This document shows, one piece after another, positions 38,734 through 47,239 of a stretch of 64,000 bases of DNA. The stretch is taken from NCBI GenBank assembly GCA_001899775.1, contig MKWN01000044.1, forward strand, positions 1 through 64,000. Direction: 5' to 3'. Every line of letters starts with the position of its first letter. The stretch's first letter is position 1. The notes under the pieces are model-generated. The model was not told the DNA's origin. It saw only the letters and a program-made list of their open reading frames with translations, and did no database searches. This stretch comes from Thiobacillus sp. 65-29. GTDB lineage: Bacteria > Pseudomonadota > Gammaproteobacteria > Burkholderiales > Thiobacillaceae. Made by a program: the position numbers and the translations under genes.

Positions 38734-39722
38734 GTCCACGCTCCGCGCAGCAGCGCGACGCCATGCGCGCCGTGCGTCTGCGCGAGGCGCACGTCCTCGC
38801 GCGCCAGCCCGCCGAGGCCGTACACCGGAATGGGACTGGCCGCCGCCAGCGCTGCGAAACGATCCCAGCCAAGCGTAGGGGCGCCGGGATGGGTGAGCGT
38901 CGGCAGCACCGGCGAGAGCAGCGCGAAGTCCGCGCCGAGTGCCGCCGCATGCGCCAACTCCGTGGCGTCATGGCAGGACGCGCCGACCCATGCGCAGGCG
39001 GGGCGCACGTCGAGCGCGGCCATGGCGGCGGCGTCCAGATGCACGCCGTCGGCGCCGACCGCGTGCGCCAGATCCTCGCTGCCGTTCACCAGCACGCGTG
39101 CGCCGTGGGCGTGCGCACGGCGCACCGTTGCGCGCGCGAGTTCGCGGCGCTGTGCTTCCGGCAGCGACTTGTCGCGCACCTGGATCAGGCGCAGGCCGGC
39201 GGCGAGCGCCGCGTCGAGCCGTTGCAGAAAGACGTCGACGCCAAGCGCTTCGGCGTGCGTGATGCCGAGCAGCGGCGGCAGCGCCAGGGCCTTGAGCACC
39301 GGAAAATTGGCGGGCAACAGCGGCGTCACTGACACGGCCTCCGGACGCTGCCATGAAAACACCTGGCCCTCGTGCGGATGCGGCTCGCCCTGCCAGTCGA
39401 ACACGCGAAAAAAGTTGAGCCGTACCGTCGCATGCGGATAGCTGAACACGCGGGTGATCCAGCGGCAGGGCGTGCCGATGGCGATACCGAGCTCCTCCGC
39501 GAGCTCGCGTGCGAGCGCGGCGGCGAGCGCCTCGCCCGCTTCCACCTTGCCGCCGGGAAATTCCCAGTAGCCGGCGTAGGCCTTGCCCGCCGGGCGTTGC
39601 GCCAGCAGCACACGGCCATCGGGGCGCGTCAGTACCGCGGCGACGACTTCGATGAGGCCGCCACGGGCTTCGTGTTCGCTTCCCCCCACGCTTGCGGAAG
39701 AGGGGGGCAGTTCGTGTGTCAT
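38730..39722 (-). CDS. Nudix (MutT-like) hydrolase fused to a ThiE-like domain
   Basis: The 330-residue product has an N-terminal Nudix domain (about 20-150) with an intact box GGKVEAGEALAAALARELAEELG, expected to hydrolyse oxidised nucleotides such as 8-oxo-dGTP. The C-terminal half (about 165-330) is a TIM barrel of the thiamine-phosphate synthase (ThiE/TenI) type, with DKSLPEAQRRELA, VGADGVHLDAAA and VYGLGGLAREDV. This fusion is widespread in beta- and gammaproteobacteria; the role of the ThiE-like half is uncertain. The ATG at 39722 overlaps the stop codon of the DUF815 gene as ATGA; the track ORF adds 61 out-of-family residues. Confidence 0.88.
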   Translation of the reverse strand: MTHELPPSSASVGGSEHEARGGLIEVVAAVLTRPDGRVLLAQRPAGKAYAGYWEFPGGKVEAGEALAAALARELAEELGIAIGTPCRWITRVFSYPHATVRLNFFRVFDWQGEPHPHEGQVFSWQRPEAVSVTPLLPANFPVLKALALPPLLGITHAEALGVDVFLQRLDAALAAGLRLIQVRDKSLPEAQRRELARATVRRAHAHGARVLVNGSEDLAHAVGADGVHLDAAAMAALDVRPACAWVGASCHDATELAHAAALGADFALLSPVLPTLTHPGAPTLGWDRFAALAAASPIPVYGLGGLAREDVRLAQTHGAHGVALLRGAWT

Positions 39723-40558
39723 CGCGTCCCCGCCCAGTCGCGTGCGAACTGCCACGCCACCCGCCCGTTGCGCGCGCCGCGTCCCTGCGCCCATTGCAGG
39801 GCAGCGCGCTCGAAGCCCGCATCCGGCGGCGTGCCGAGCACGGTTGCCCAGTGGCGCGCGACGGCGAGATAGGTGTCCTGGTCCATCGCGTAGAACGCGA
39901 TCCACACGCCGAAGCGGTCGGACAGCGAGATCTTTTCCTCGATCGCCTCGCCGGGCTGCACCTCGCCGCCGCGGTACGTCGCGTCCAGGTTCTCCGCCAT
40001 GTATTCCGGCATCAGGTGGCGGCGGTTGCTGGTGGCGTAGATCAGCACGTTGTCGGAAGGCCCCGCCAGCGAGCCGTCGAGCGCGGCTTTCAGGCTGGCG
40101 TAGCCGGGCTCATGTTCGGCGAACGTGAGGTCGTCGATGAAGATGATGAAACGCCGCTCGCTGTCGGCGAGCAGTTCGAACAGGTCGGGCAGATGTGGCA
40201 GGCCCGCCTTGTCGACCTCGATCAGGCGCAGGCCCTTCGCCGCGTACTTGGCGTGCACCGCCTTCACCAGCGAGGACTTGCCGCAGCCGCGCGCGCCGGT
40301 CAGCAGCACGTTGTTGGCGGGCCTGCCGGCGACGAACTGGCGCGTGTTGGCGTCGACACGACGCTTCTGTGCGTCGATTGCCAGGAGGTCCTTCAGCGCC
40401 ACCCGCTGCGGATGCAGAATGGGTTTCAGACCGCCCGCCTGTGTCGACCAGCGCGCGGCGCGCACGCGCGCCCAGTCGGGCGGCGGCTGGCGAGTCGGGG
40501 CGTCGAGACAGTCGAGCAGGCGCTCGATGCGGGGAAGGAGCGAGCCAAAGTCGTTCAT
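39719..40558 (-). CDS. DUF815 family ATPase
   Basis: The 279-residue protein is an AAA-type P-loop ATPase of the DUF815 family. Walker A is TGARGCGKSS near 90, Walker B is RFIIFIDDLTFAEHE near 135, and the sensor segment is LIYATSNRRHLMPEYM near 175, followed by the family segment EKISLSDRFG. Its cellular role is not established. It leads a run with the Nudix-ThiE fusion and the small membrane protein, all with ATGA overlaps. Confidence 0.88.
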   Translation of the reverse strand: MNDFGSLLPRIERLLDCLDAPTRQPPPDWARVRAARWSTQAGGLKPILHPQRVALKDLLAIDAQKRRVDANTRQFVAGRPANNVLLTGARGCGKSSLVKAVHAKYAAKGLRLIEVDKAGLPHLPDLFELLADSERRFIIFIDDLTFAEHEPGYASLKAALDGSLAGPSDNVLIYATSNRRHLMPEYMAENLDATYRGGEVQPGEAIEEKISLSDRFGVWIAFYAMDQDTYLAVARHWATVLGTPPDAGFERAALQWAQGRGARNGRVAWQFARDWAGTR

Positions 40559-40640
40559 TTTGAAATTCTAGCCCGTGACTTGGCGAAAATTCGCGGAGAT
40601 CGCAGGCAAGGGCTTATCCTTGTTACGGCGCGTCACTCGA

Positions 40641-41417
40641 TCATTCACGTGCTGCCCGCTTGTCCCGTACCTGCAGACCTTTCCCGTGGGTGCGCACGTC
40701 GAAAAGGCCGATAGCCTGGAACAAGCCACTGAGTTTCGCATAGCCGTAATTGCGCGAATCGAATGAAGCCTGCTTGGAAATATGCTGGCCGACGGCGCCT
40801 AGTCCCGCCCAGCCTTCATCATCGGCCGCCGCCTCGACGGCCTTGCGCAGCAGGTTGACCAGACGGGTATCGCCGCGCAGGGTGGCGGCACTCGCCCGGG
40901 TGGGGGATGGCGCACCGTTTTTCTGTTCAGCGGACTTGAGCGGCGCGGCTTCCGCCGGGTCAAGCACCGCCCCTTCTTCGGGACGGCGCAGGCTCTCGAG
41001 GTAGAGAAACTTGTTGCAGGCATTGACGAAGGGTTTTGGCGTCTTCTGTTCGCCGAAGCCATAAATCTTGAGGCCATTGGCCCGCAAACGCATCACCAGC
41101 GGTGTGAAATCGGAATCACTCGAAACAATGCCGAAGCCATCGAGCTGCTTCATATAAAGCAGATCCATCGCATCGATGATCATTGCCGCATCGGTCGCAT
41201 TCTTCCCCTTCGTATAGTCGAATTGTTGAATCGGCTGGATCGCGTAATCGTGCAGCAGCGCCGCCCAGGCATTGAGATGCGAGCTTTTCCAGTTGCCGTA
41301 GGCGCGGCGGATATTGATCACGCCCTCTTTCGCCAGCTCGTCCAGCACTTCGTCGATCATGTCGGCCGGGCTGTTGTCGGCATCGATCAGCATGGCAATG
41401 CGGTGCTCGTGAGTCAT
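40641..41417 (-). CDS. NYN-domain / LOTUS-type RNA-binding protein
   Basis: The 258-residue product has an N-terminal NYN (PIN-like) nuclease fold of the LabA type. It starts with the acidic strand IAMLIDADNSP, continues with KGKNATDAAMIIDAMDLLY, and ends with SSDSDFTPLVMRLRANG; these aspartates make up the metal site. After a low-complexity linker, residues about 180-255 form an OST-HTH/LOTUS domain (LRKAVEAAADDEGWAGLGAVGQHI...), a small RNA-binding fold. Such proteins are presumed RNases or RNA-binding factors; the target is unknown. It ends 83 bases upstream of the DUF815 start and begins 53 bases after argJ. Confidence 0.88.
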   Translation of the reverse strand: MTHEHRIAMLIDADNSPADMIDEVLDELAKEGVINIRRAYGNWKSSHLNAWAALLHDYAIQPIQQFDYTKGKNATDAAMIIDAMDLLYMKQLDGFGIVSSDSDFTPLVMRLRANGLKIYGFGEQKTPKPFVNACNKFLYLESLRRPEEGAVLDPAEAAPLKSAEQKNGAPSPTRASAATLRGDTRLVNLLRKAVEAAADDEGWAGLGAVGQHISKQASFDSRNYGYAKLSGLFQAIGLFDVRTHGKGLQVRDKRAARE

Positions 41418-41469
41418 GGGGCGGGTCCAGGTCAGCGGGGGTCGGAATGTGCTCTGACGGAGTCCGTCG

Positions 41470-42696
41470 TCAGGTCCGGTACTCCGCGTTGATCTTCACG
41501 TAATCGTAGGAGAAATCGCAGGTCCACACGGTGGCGCTGGCGGCGCCGCGGTTCAGTGCGACGCGCACGGTGATCTCGGCTTCCTTCATGACCGCGGCGC
41601 CCTGCGCCTCGGTGTAGCTCGCGGCGCGGCCGCCGTGCTCGGCGACCAGCACGTCGCCGAGCCACACTTTCAGGGCGTCGACGTCGAGGTCGCTCACCCC
41701 GGCATAGCCGATGGCGGCGAGGATGCGGCCGAGGTTCGGGTCGGAGGCGAAGAACGCGGTCTTCACCAGCGGCGAGCGCGCGATGGCGTAGGCGATCTGT
41801 TTGCATTCGGCGCGGTCGCGCCCGCCTTCGACCGCGATGGTCATGAACTTGGTCGCGCCTTCGCCGTCGCGCGCCATCGCCTGGGCGAGTTCGATCGCGA
41901 CTTCGCTCAGCGCGGTCTTCAGCACGGCGTAGTCGGCGCCGCCGGCGTCGGCGATTGCGGCGTTGCCGGCCTGACCGGTGGCGATGAGGATGAAGCTGTC
42001 GTTGGTCGAGGTGTCGCCGTCGACGGTGACGCAGTTGAACGACACATCGGCGACGTCCTGCACCAGCCGCTGCATCAGCGCCGGAGCGATGGCCGCGTCG
42101 GTGGCGACGAAACCCAGCATGGTCGCCATGTTGGGGTGGATCATGCCGGACCCCTTGGCGATGCCGGTCACCGTCACGGTCCGGCCGCCGATCTCGACCT
42201 GACGGCTGGCGCCCTTGGCGACGATGTCGGTGGTCATGATGGCGTGGGCCGCTTCGCTCCAGTGACCCGGCGCAAGGTCGGCCTGCGCGGCGGGCAGCGC
42301 GGGGAGAATCCGGTCGACCGGCAGCGGTTCGAGGATCACGCCGGTGGAAAACGGCAGCACGTTTTCGGCCTTCACGCCGAACAGCGCGGCGACCGCCTTA
42401 CAGGTGCGGCGTGCGCGCGCGAGCCCCTCCGCGCCGGTGCCGGCGTTGGCGTTGCCGGTGTTGATGAGGAGGGCGCGGATGTCGCCCTGCGCGAGGTGCA
42501 GTTTGCACACGGTCACCGGCGCGGCGCAGAAACGGTTCTGTGTGAACACGCCGGCGACCTGCGCGCCGGCCGTCAATTCGATGAGGGTGAGGTCGCGCCG
42601 GCCGGGTTTCTTGATACCGGCGGAGGCGATGCCGAGGCGCACGCCGGCAACGGGCAACAGGGAAGCGGGATCGGGAGCGGCGAGGTTGACAGGCAT
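41470..42696 (-). CDS. argJ: Bifunctional ornithine acetyltransferase / N-acetylglutamate synthase
   Basis: ArgJ recycles the acetyl group from N-acetylornithine to glutamate, closing the cyclic arginine pathway that ArgB also serves. The 408-residue precursor self-cleaves before the nucleophilic threonine in [16 protein letters not shown] near residue 190. The downstream segment [16 protein letters not shown] and C-terminal [13 protein letters not shown] are also typical. It is adjacent to a small membrane protein gene on the same strand. Confidence 0.96.
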   Translation of the reverse strand: MPVNLAAPDPASLLPVAGVRLGIASAGIKKPGRRDLTLIELTAGAQVAGVFTQNRFCAAPVTVCKLHLAQGDIRALLINTGNANAGTGAEGLARARRTCKAVAALFGVKAENVLPFSTGVILEPLPVDRILPALPAAQADLAPGHWSEAAHAIMTTDIVAKGASRQVEIGGRTVTVTGIAKGSGMIHPNMATMLGFVATDAAIAPALMQRLVQDVADVSFNCVTVDGDTSTNDSFILIATGQAGNAAIADAGGADYAVLKTALSEVAIELAQAMARDGEGATKFMTIAVEGGRDRAECKQIAYAIARSPLVKTAFFASDPNLGRILAAIGYAGVSDLDVDALKVWLGDVLVAEHGGRAASYTEAQGAAVMKEAEITVRVALNRGAASATVWTCDFSYDYVKINAEYRT

Positions 42697-42741
42697 GGCG
42701 GCAGACCGGAATGGAAAGCCGCTATTTTATGCCTCCCGCGC

Positions 42742-42981
42742 CTAGGGCGTGCGCCGAAGCAGACGGTCGAGCGCGCGGCGGAACCCCGGCCGCCACGGCC
42801 ACACGGGGTCGAGTTCGATCGAGCGGGCGAGCGCGGCCAGCGCGATCAGCGCGAACACCGCGAATAGGGCCTGCGATACCAGTTGGCGGGGCGTGAGCAG
42901 GGCGAGCGGCATGTCCAGGAATCCCGGGACATAGAACAGGCTGGCAAACGCCGCAAAGAGAAAAGCCGGAACCAGATACAT
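42742..42981 (-). CDS. Small two-helix membrane protein
   Basis: The 79-residue product has two hydrophobic segments (YLVPAFLFAAFASLFYVPGF and SQALFAVFALIALAALA) and a basic tail (RRALDRLLRRTP). It resembles no named family I know. Composition, a GGAA-type ribosome site before the ATG and the 45-base gap to argJ support a real gene. The interval 42982-43124 upstream holds no other gene I can see. Confidence 0.5.
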   Translation of the reverse strand: MYLVPAFLFAAFASLFYVPGFLDMPLALLTPRQLVSQALFAVFALIALAALARSIELDPVWPWRPGFRRALDRLLRRTP

Positions 42982-43124
42982 GATTTCCGCGGTTCAGTCG
43001 TGACATACGAAGCCTAGCACGGTGCGTGCCACCCGCACAAAATCGCACAAAAACAAGGTGTTGTGCCTTGCCGGTGCGTCAGGGGCGAAGTCGTGTGTAA
43101 AGCGCGCCGACAGCGGCAGGGGGG

Positions 43125-43463
43125 CTATTTGCCCAGCGGCGCGCCCGCCAGACGGCGCAGGATTTCGTGCGACAGCGAGTAAAAGCGCGGTGTCGGCCCA
43201 AGATCCTCGTAGATCGGGTCGCCGTAATCGTCCTCGGCGATGACGCGCTTGCCCGGCACGTAGGGCATCGCCACCTCCAGTTCGTCGAGCGCCGCACGGA
43301 TGAGGTCGGCCATCAACTGGGAATCGGTGCGCGCCGGATACATGAGGTGCAAGGCCTCGATGCGGGCCGCGTCGCGCAATGGCAGGTCGACGGCATAGGA
43401 ACGGGCCACGGCGCTGGCCTGGCTGGTCTGTCTCCAGCGTTGGATCAGTTCGGCAATACGCAT
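43125..43463 (-). CDS. Conserved-looking hypothetical protein
   Basis: The 112-residue product starts MRIAELIQRWRQTSQASAVARSYAVDLPLRDAARIEAL and ends SLSHEILRRLAGAPLGK. It is soluble, with a helical first half that looks like an RHH-style or pilus-regulator N-terminus (ALHLMYPARTDSQLMADLIRAAL) and a proline-containing acidic second half. I recall similar small betaproteobacterial proteins annotated as type 1 pili tip component but cannot verify any function. It stands alone between argJ's neighbour and the methyltransferase gene. Confidence 0.65.
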   Translation of the reverse strand: MRIAELIQRWRQTSQASAVARSYAVDLPLRDAARIEALHLMYPARTDSQLMADLIRAALDELEVAMPYVPGKRVIAEDDYGDPIYEDLGPTPRFYSLSHEILRRLAGAPLGK

Positions 43464-43527
43464 CCCGGGTTCCCCTGCACTTCGATGGTCCCGTTATAGC
43501 AAAGGACGCGGCGAGGAAAAGCCGGAA

Positions 43528-44127
43528 TCAGCGCAGGCGGCGCCACACCAGGGTGCGGTTGTTGGCCGGCATCGGGACGTCATCGGCCAGTACCAGGCCC
43601 ACGCCACGCGCCAGCGCGTCGACGGCTTCGAAGTCGCGCACACCGGAGGCGGGGTCGCGGGCCTTCAGCCAGGCGTCGAAGCGGGCGTTGCTTTCCGCGG
43701 TGAAGGCCCCGCCGTAATTGAACGGACCGTACACCGCAAGCACGCCTGCGGGCTTCAGCACCGCGCCGACCCCGCGGAAGAAGTCTGCGACCTCCGGCCA
43801 CCCCATGATGTGCAGCGTGTTGGCGGAAAACACCGCGTCGTAGCGCCCGCCATGCCAGTCATCGCGGCGGACGTCGAGCGCGAGCGGCGGCAGCACGTTG
43901 GGCAGCGCCGCCTCATCGAGCCACATGCGCATGCCGGCGTGGTGCGCCGGCAGGTCCGCCGTCTGCCACACGAGATGGGGCAGGGCGGCGGCGAAATAGA
44001 CCGCGTGCTGGCCGGTGCCGCTGCCGATCTCGAGCACCCGCTGACGGTCGGCAAAGACCTCGCGCAGTACCGCGAGAATGGGCTCGCGGTTCTGCTCGCA
44101 GGATTCGGCGTAGGGCTTGTCGTTCAG
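43528..44127 (-). CDS. DUF938 SAM-dependent methyltransferase, probable CTG start
   Basis: The ~199-residue product is a class I SAM methyltransferase of the DUF938 family. It has SAM motif VLEIGSGTGQHAVYFAAALP near 30 and SANTLHIMGWPEV near 105; the substrate is unknown. Family members normally begin M-x-DKPYAESCEQNR. Here that position is LNDKPYAESC, encoded by CTG, which overlaps the pbpG stop as CTGA. No ATG, GTG or TTG lies nearby in frame, either upstream within sensible distance or before the SAM motif. The track merges it with a long shadow of pbpG. A CTG start by translational coupling is the best reading. Confidence 0.86.
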   Translation of the reverse strand: MNDKPYAESCEQNREPILAVLREVFADRQRVLEIGSGTGQHAVYFAAALPHLVWQTADLPAHHAGMRMWLDEAALPNVLPPLALDVRRDDWHGGRYDAVFSANTLHIMGWPEVADFFRGVGAVLKPAGVLAVYGPFNYGGAFTAESNARFDAWLKARDPASGVRDFEAVDALARGVGLVLADDVPMPANNRTLVWRRLR

Positions 44128-45095
44128 GTGCGCGAGGCGGAGGTGTAGCTGCCGGCGTGACGCGCCGCGCCGCCGTTGGTCTCCAGCCAGTCCTTGATGC
44201 GGGCGGCATCGCCGGCGCGGCTGTTCTTGCCCTGCGCGTCGAGCAGCACGATGATGACGTTGCGCTGCGCAACCTGTGCCTGCATCACCAGGCAATAGCC
44301 GGCTTCGTTGATGAAGCCGGTCTTGGAAAGACCGATGTTCCAGTCGTCGGCACGGGTGAAGCGGTTGGTGTTGTTGAACGCGACGTCGCGGTAGTACACA
44401 CGCGGCGCGTGGCGCTTCTTCTTCACCACCACGCGCTGGGTACCGAGCGTATAGTGGCCCGACGAGCTGATCTGGCGGATTTCCGGGTAGTTCTGGTAGG
44501 CGTGGTCGGCCAGGCGCGCGAGGTCGAGCGCGGTCGAGCGGTTGCCGCTGGACAGGCCGGTGGGCTCGACGTAGACGGTGTCGTGCATGCCGAGCGTGCG
44601 CGCCATGCGGTTCATGGTGGCGACGAAGCGCTCGACCCCGCCGGGGTAGCTGCGCCCGAGGGCATGGGCGGCGCGGTTGTCGGATGCGATCAGGGCAAGA
44701 TGCAGCAGCTGCCCGCGCGTATAGCGCGCACCGATGGCAAGGCGCGAGCCGGTGCCCTTGAGGGTGTCGCGGTCTTCTCCGGTGATGGCGATCGACTCGT
44801 CGAGCGGCAGGCCGGCATCGAGCACCAGCATCGCCGTCATCAGCTTGGTGATCGACGCGATCGGCGTTTGCAGCGAGGCGTTCTTCGCCAGCAGCGGCTG
44901 GCCGGTCGCCTGGTCGTACACCAGCACCGAGAGCGCGCTCAGCTCCGGCAGCGCGGCGGACTGCGGCACGAGTTCCCCCGCAGGCGCGGTGCCCAGTTGC
45001 GCGCTCCATTGCAGCGAAGCATGGCTGTCGAGCGCGGCGGCGCCGGTATGGGCGCCCAGCAGAAGCAGTCCGGTGACCAAGGCTTTCATGTTCAT
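44124..45095 (-). CDS. pbpG: D-alanyl-D-alanine endopeptidase (PBP7-like)
   Basis: The ~323-residue product has a signal peptide (MNMKALVTGLLLLGAHTGAAA) and is periplasmic. It has the three serine-peptidase motifs of low-molecular-weight PBPs: SITK near 94 with the nucleophilic serine, SDN near 150 and KTG near 250. It cleaves or trims peptidoglycan cross-links. Two ATGs six bases apart (45095, 45089) are possible starts; neither has a strong ribosome site. The stop overlaps the methyltransferase start. The track joins it to an unrelated upstream frame antisense to the kinase gene. Confidence 0.9.
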   Translation of the reverse strand: MNMKALVTGLLLLGAHTGAAALDSHASLQWSAQLGTAPAGELVPQSAALPELSALSVLVYDQATGQPLLAKNASLQTPIASITKLMTAMLVLDAGLPLDESIAITGEDRDTLKGTGSRLAIGARYTRGQLLHLALIASDNRAAHALGRSYPGGVERFVATMNRMARTLGMHDTVYVEPTGLSSGNRSTALDLARLADHAYQNYPEIRQISSSGHYTLGTQRVVVKKKRHAPRVYYRDVAFNNTNRFTRADDWNIGLSKTGFINEAGYCLVMQAQVAQRNVIIVLLDAQGKNSRAGDAARIKDWLETNGGAARHAGSYTSASRT

Positions 45096-45209
45096 AAGCT
45101 TGCAGGATGAAAGGTTCGAACGCAACGGTAAGTGTGAAATACGGACATGCCGCGGAAAACTTGAAAACAACACTGCGGGTTCATGGGCCGGCAAATCACG
45201 CCTTCCTGA

Positions 45210-45239
45210 TTGACGGTGTAGCAAATTTAATTTTATATA
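45210..45239 (+). promoter_or_regulatory. Sigma-70-like promoter of the kinase gene
   Basis: TTGACG (45210-45215) and TATATA (45234-45239) are separated by 18 bases in an AT-rich patch that stands out from the GC-rich surroundings. The predicted start of transcription falls at or within two bases of ATG 45248, so the mRNA may be leaderless. No ribosome site precedes that ATG. Confidence 0.6.
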
Positions 45240-45247
45240 GCAATAAC

Positions 45248-47218
45248 ATGCAAGGACTTCCGGATAATTTACTGAAAATATCGGAGCTAACGGCATGCCT
45301 GTGTGCCCCCGGGGTGGTGGCCGAGGCGCTGGAGCATCTGATGCAGGGGGAGGCGGCCGCGCCGGCCTTCGTGGCCTGCGTGCGCCACGATCCGGTGCTG
45401 TCGCTGCGTATCCGTCCCTTTGCCGGTGAATTCGATGCCGCCCGTCGCGACCTGCTGCACGCGCTGCTGCTTGCGGCGCCGGTCGCATCCGGTGCCGCGC
45501 AGGCGGTCTATGTGCAGCACTGGCGGCAGTCGATCGGCGTGGCGCACCTCGCGCAGGCGCTCGCGGTACGCTCCGGGACGGCGGACGGCGAAGCCGCCTG
45601 GAGCGCCGGGCTTGCCCACAATCTGGGCGATTACGTCGCCACCGGCGCGGCCGACACGGCACGCGTGGCGCACTGGCTCGACACCCTCGATGCCGACGGC
45701 TGGACGGCAGACGCCGTGCGCTATCACGCGCAGCCGCTGCCGCGTGGACGGGCGGCCCATCCGCTGGTGCGCGTGGTGCAGCTCGCCTACCTTCTGGTGA
45801 CGCGCGCGGACGCCGTCGACAGTGTCGACGTGCGTGCCGCGCTGGCCGCCCTGCTGCTGGGGGCGGGCGACGCCGCGCAACTGCTCGCCGACAGCCAGGC
45901 GCAGACGCGGCTGCTGGCGCAACGCTATGGCATGGCCGACGCCCTGGCGGCGTCCGGCGGCCAGGGCTTCGACCGCTTGGCACGCCTGTATGCGGGGCAG
46001 GCCGCGCAAGCCGCGCTGCACAACCATTTCCGCAACGCCGGCGACGCCGCGCAAGGCGTCGTCCGCCTGCGTGAGGCCCTGCATGCCCTGTTCGGCATCG
46101 AGCGCGCCTGCCTGTTCGTTCCGGGCGGCGATGGACTGTTGCGCCTCTCGCCCCTGACGCCGGCCGCCGCCGGCCTCGCCGTGCTGGCGATTCCCCCCGA
46201 CGACGCCCATTCGGCGCTGCCACGCGCGCTCGCGCGCAACGCCCCGCAACAGCACGAGGCCGGCATGGCCGACGGCGCGCTGGTGGACGAGCAGGTAGCG
46301 CGCCTGCTCGGCGTGGCGCGCTTCATCTGCCAGCCCCTGACCTTACCCGACGGCCAGACCGGCGTGCTGCTGGCGGGTGACGCCCTGCCGGCCGCATCCA
46401 CGCAGCCGCTGTGGCGCTTCGTGCTTGCCGAATGCGCCGAGGCCTGGCGCGCGGAGCCGTGCGGTGCACGCGCGGCGGGCGAGCCCGCCGTCGCGGCGGT
46501 GGACGCCATTCCACGCGACCGCGTGCGGCGCGCCATTCACGAGGTGGCCAATCCGCTCACCATCATGCGCAACTACGTCAACCTGCTGTCCGAGCGCCTC
46601 GGCACGGATTCGGCGGTGCAGCGCGACCTGTCCATCATCGGCGACGAGATCGAGCGGGTCGCGCGCATCGTGCGCGGCATCACCACGGCGGAGACGGTCG
46701 AGCCGGCACCGCTGTCGCTCGAACTCGCCTCGGTCAACAGCGTCGTGTCCGAACTCGTGCGCATGGCCCTGGGTACGCTCTTCACGCCCAACAAGGTCAG
46801 CGTGCAGATCGACCTCAACCCCGACGTGCCGCCGCTGCCGCTGCAGAAGGACCTGTTGAAGCAGGTGCTGTTCAATCTGGCGAAGAATGCGGTCGAGGCG
46901 ATGCCCAGCGGCGGGCATCTGCGGTTCACCACGCGTCTGGTCGACGAGGCGGGCCAGCGCTTGGTCGAAATCGAGGTCGCCGATACCGGCCCCGGCCTGC
47001 CGCCGGCCGTGGCCGCGCACCTGTTCGAGCCCGTCCATTCGCAGAAGGGCGGCGAGCACGCCGGCCTCGGGCTCGCCATCAGCCGCGGCCTGGTCGAACG
47101 CATGAACGGCAACATCCAGTGCAACAGCACGCCGCAAGGCACGCGTTTCCTCGTCCGCCTGCCCACCCTGCAGAGCGGACACACCCAACCCACGACAATG
47201 CGCTACGGGTCGACGTAA
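45248..47218 (+). CDS. HDOD-like sensor histidine kinase
   Basis: The 656-residue soluble product has an N-terminal all-helical region (about 1-240) that resembles a degenerate HDOD domain (VAEALEHLMQGEAAAPAFVACVRHDPVLSLRI, AGLAHNLGDY). A weakly conserved sensor-like middle follows, then a histidine kinase core with the phospho-acceptor in AIHEVANPLTIMRNYV near 431 and an ATPase domain with NLAKNAVEA, DTGPGLPP and GLGLAISRGL. No membrane segment is seen. The track ORF begins 47 codons earlier, but ATG 45248 sits at the end of a good promoter. The gene for a REC-PAS-GGDEF-EAL regulator starts 21 bases after its stop, and is its likely partner. Confidence 0.85.
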   Translation: MQGLPDNLLKISELTACLCAPGVVAEALEHLMQGEAAAPAFVACVRHDPVLSLRIRPFAGEFDAARRDLLHALLLAAPVASGAAQAVYVQHWRQSIGVAHLAQALAVRSGTADGEAAWSAGLAHNLGDYVATGAADTARVAHWLDTLDADGWTADAVRYHAQPLPRGRAAHPLVRVVQLAYLLVTRADAVDSVDVRAALAALLLGAGDAAQLLADSQAQTRLLAQRYGMADALAASGGQGFDRLARLYAGQAAQAALHNHFRNAGDAAQGVVRLREALHALFGIERACLFVPGGDGLLRLSPLTPAAAGLAVLAIPPDDAHSALPRALARNAPQQHEAGMADGALVDEQVARLLGVARFICQPLTLPDGQTGVLLAGDALPAASTQPLWRFVLAECAEAWRAEPCGARAAGEPAVAAVDAIPRDRVRRAIHEVANPLTIMRNYVNLLSERLGTDSAVQRDLSIIGDEIERVARIVRGITTAETVEPAPLSLELASVNSVVSELVRMALGTLFTPNKVSVQIDLNPDVPPLPLQKDLLKQVLFNLAKNAVEAMPSGGHLRFTTRLVDEAGQRLVEIEVADTGPGLPPAVAAHLFEPVHSQKGGEHAGLGLAISRGLVERMNGNIQCNSTPQGTRFLVRLPTLQSGHTQPTTMRYGST

Positions 47219-47239
47219 CCCGAGCCCGAGGAGAACCCA

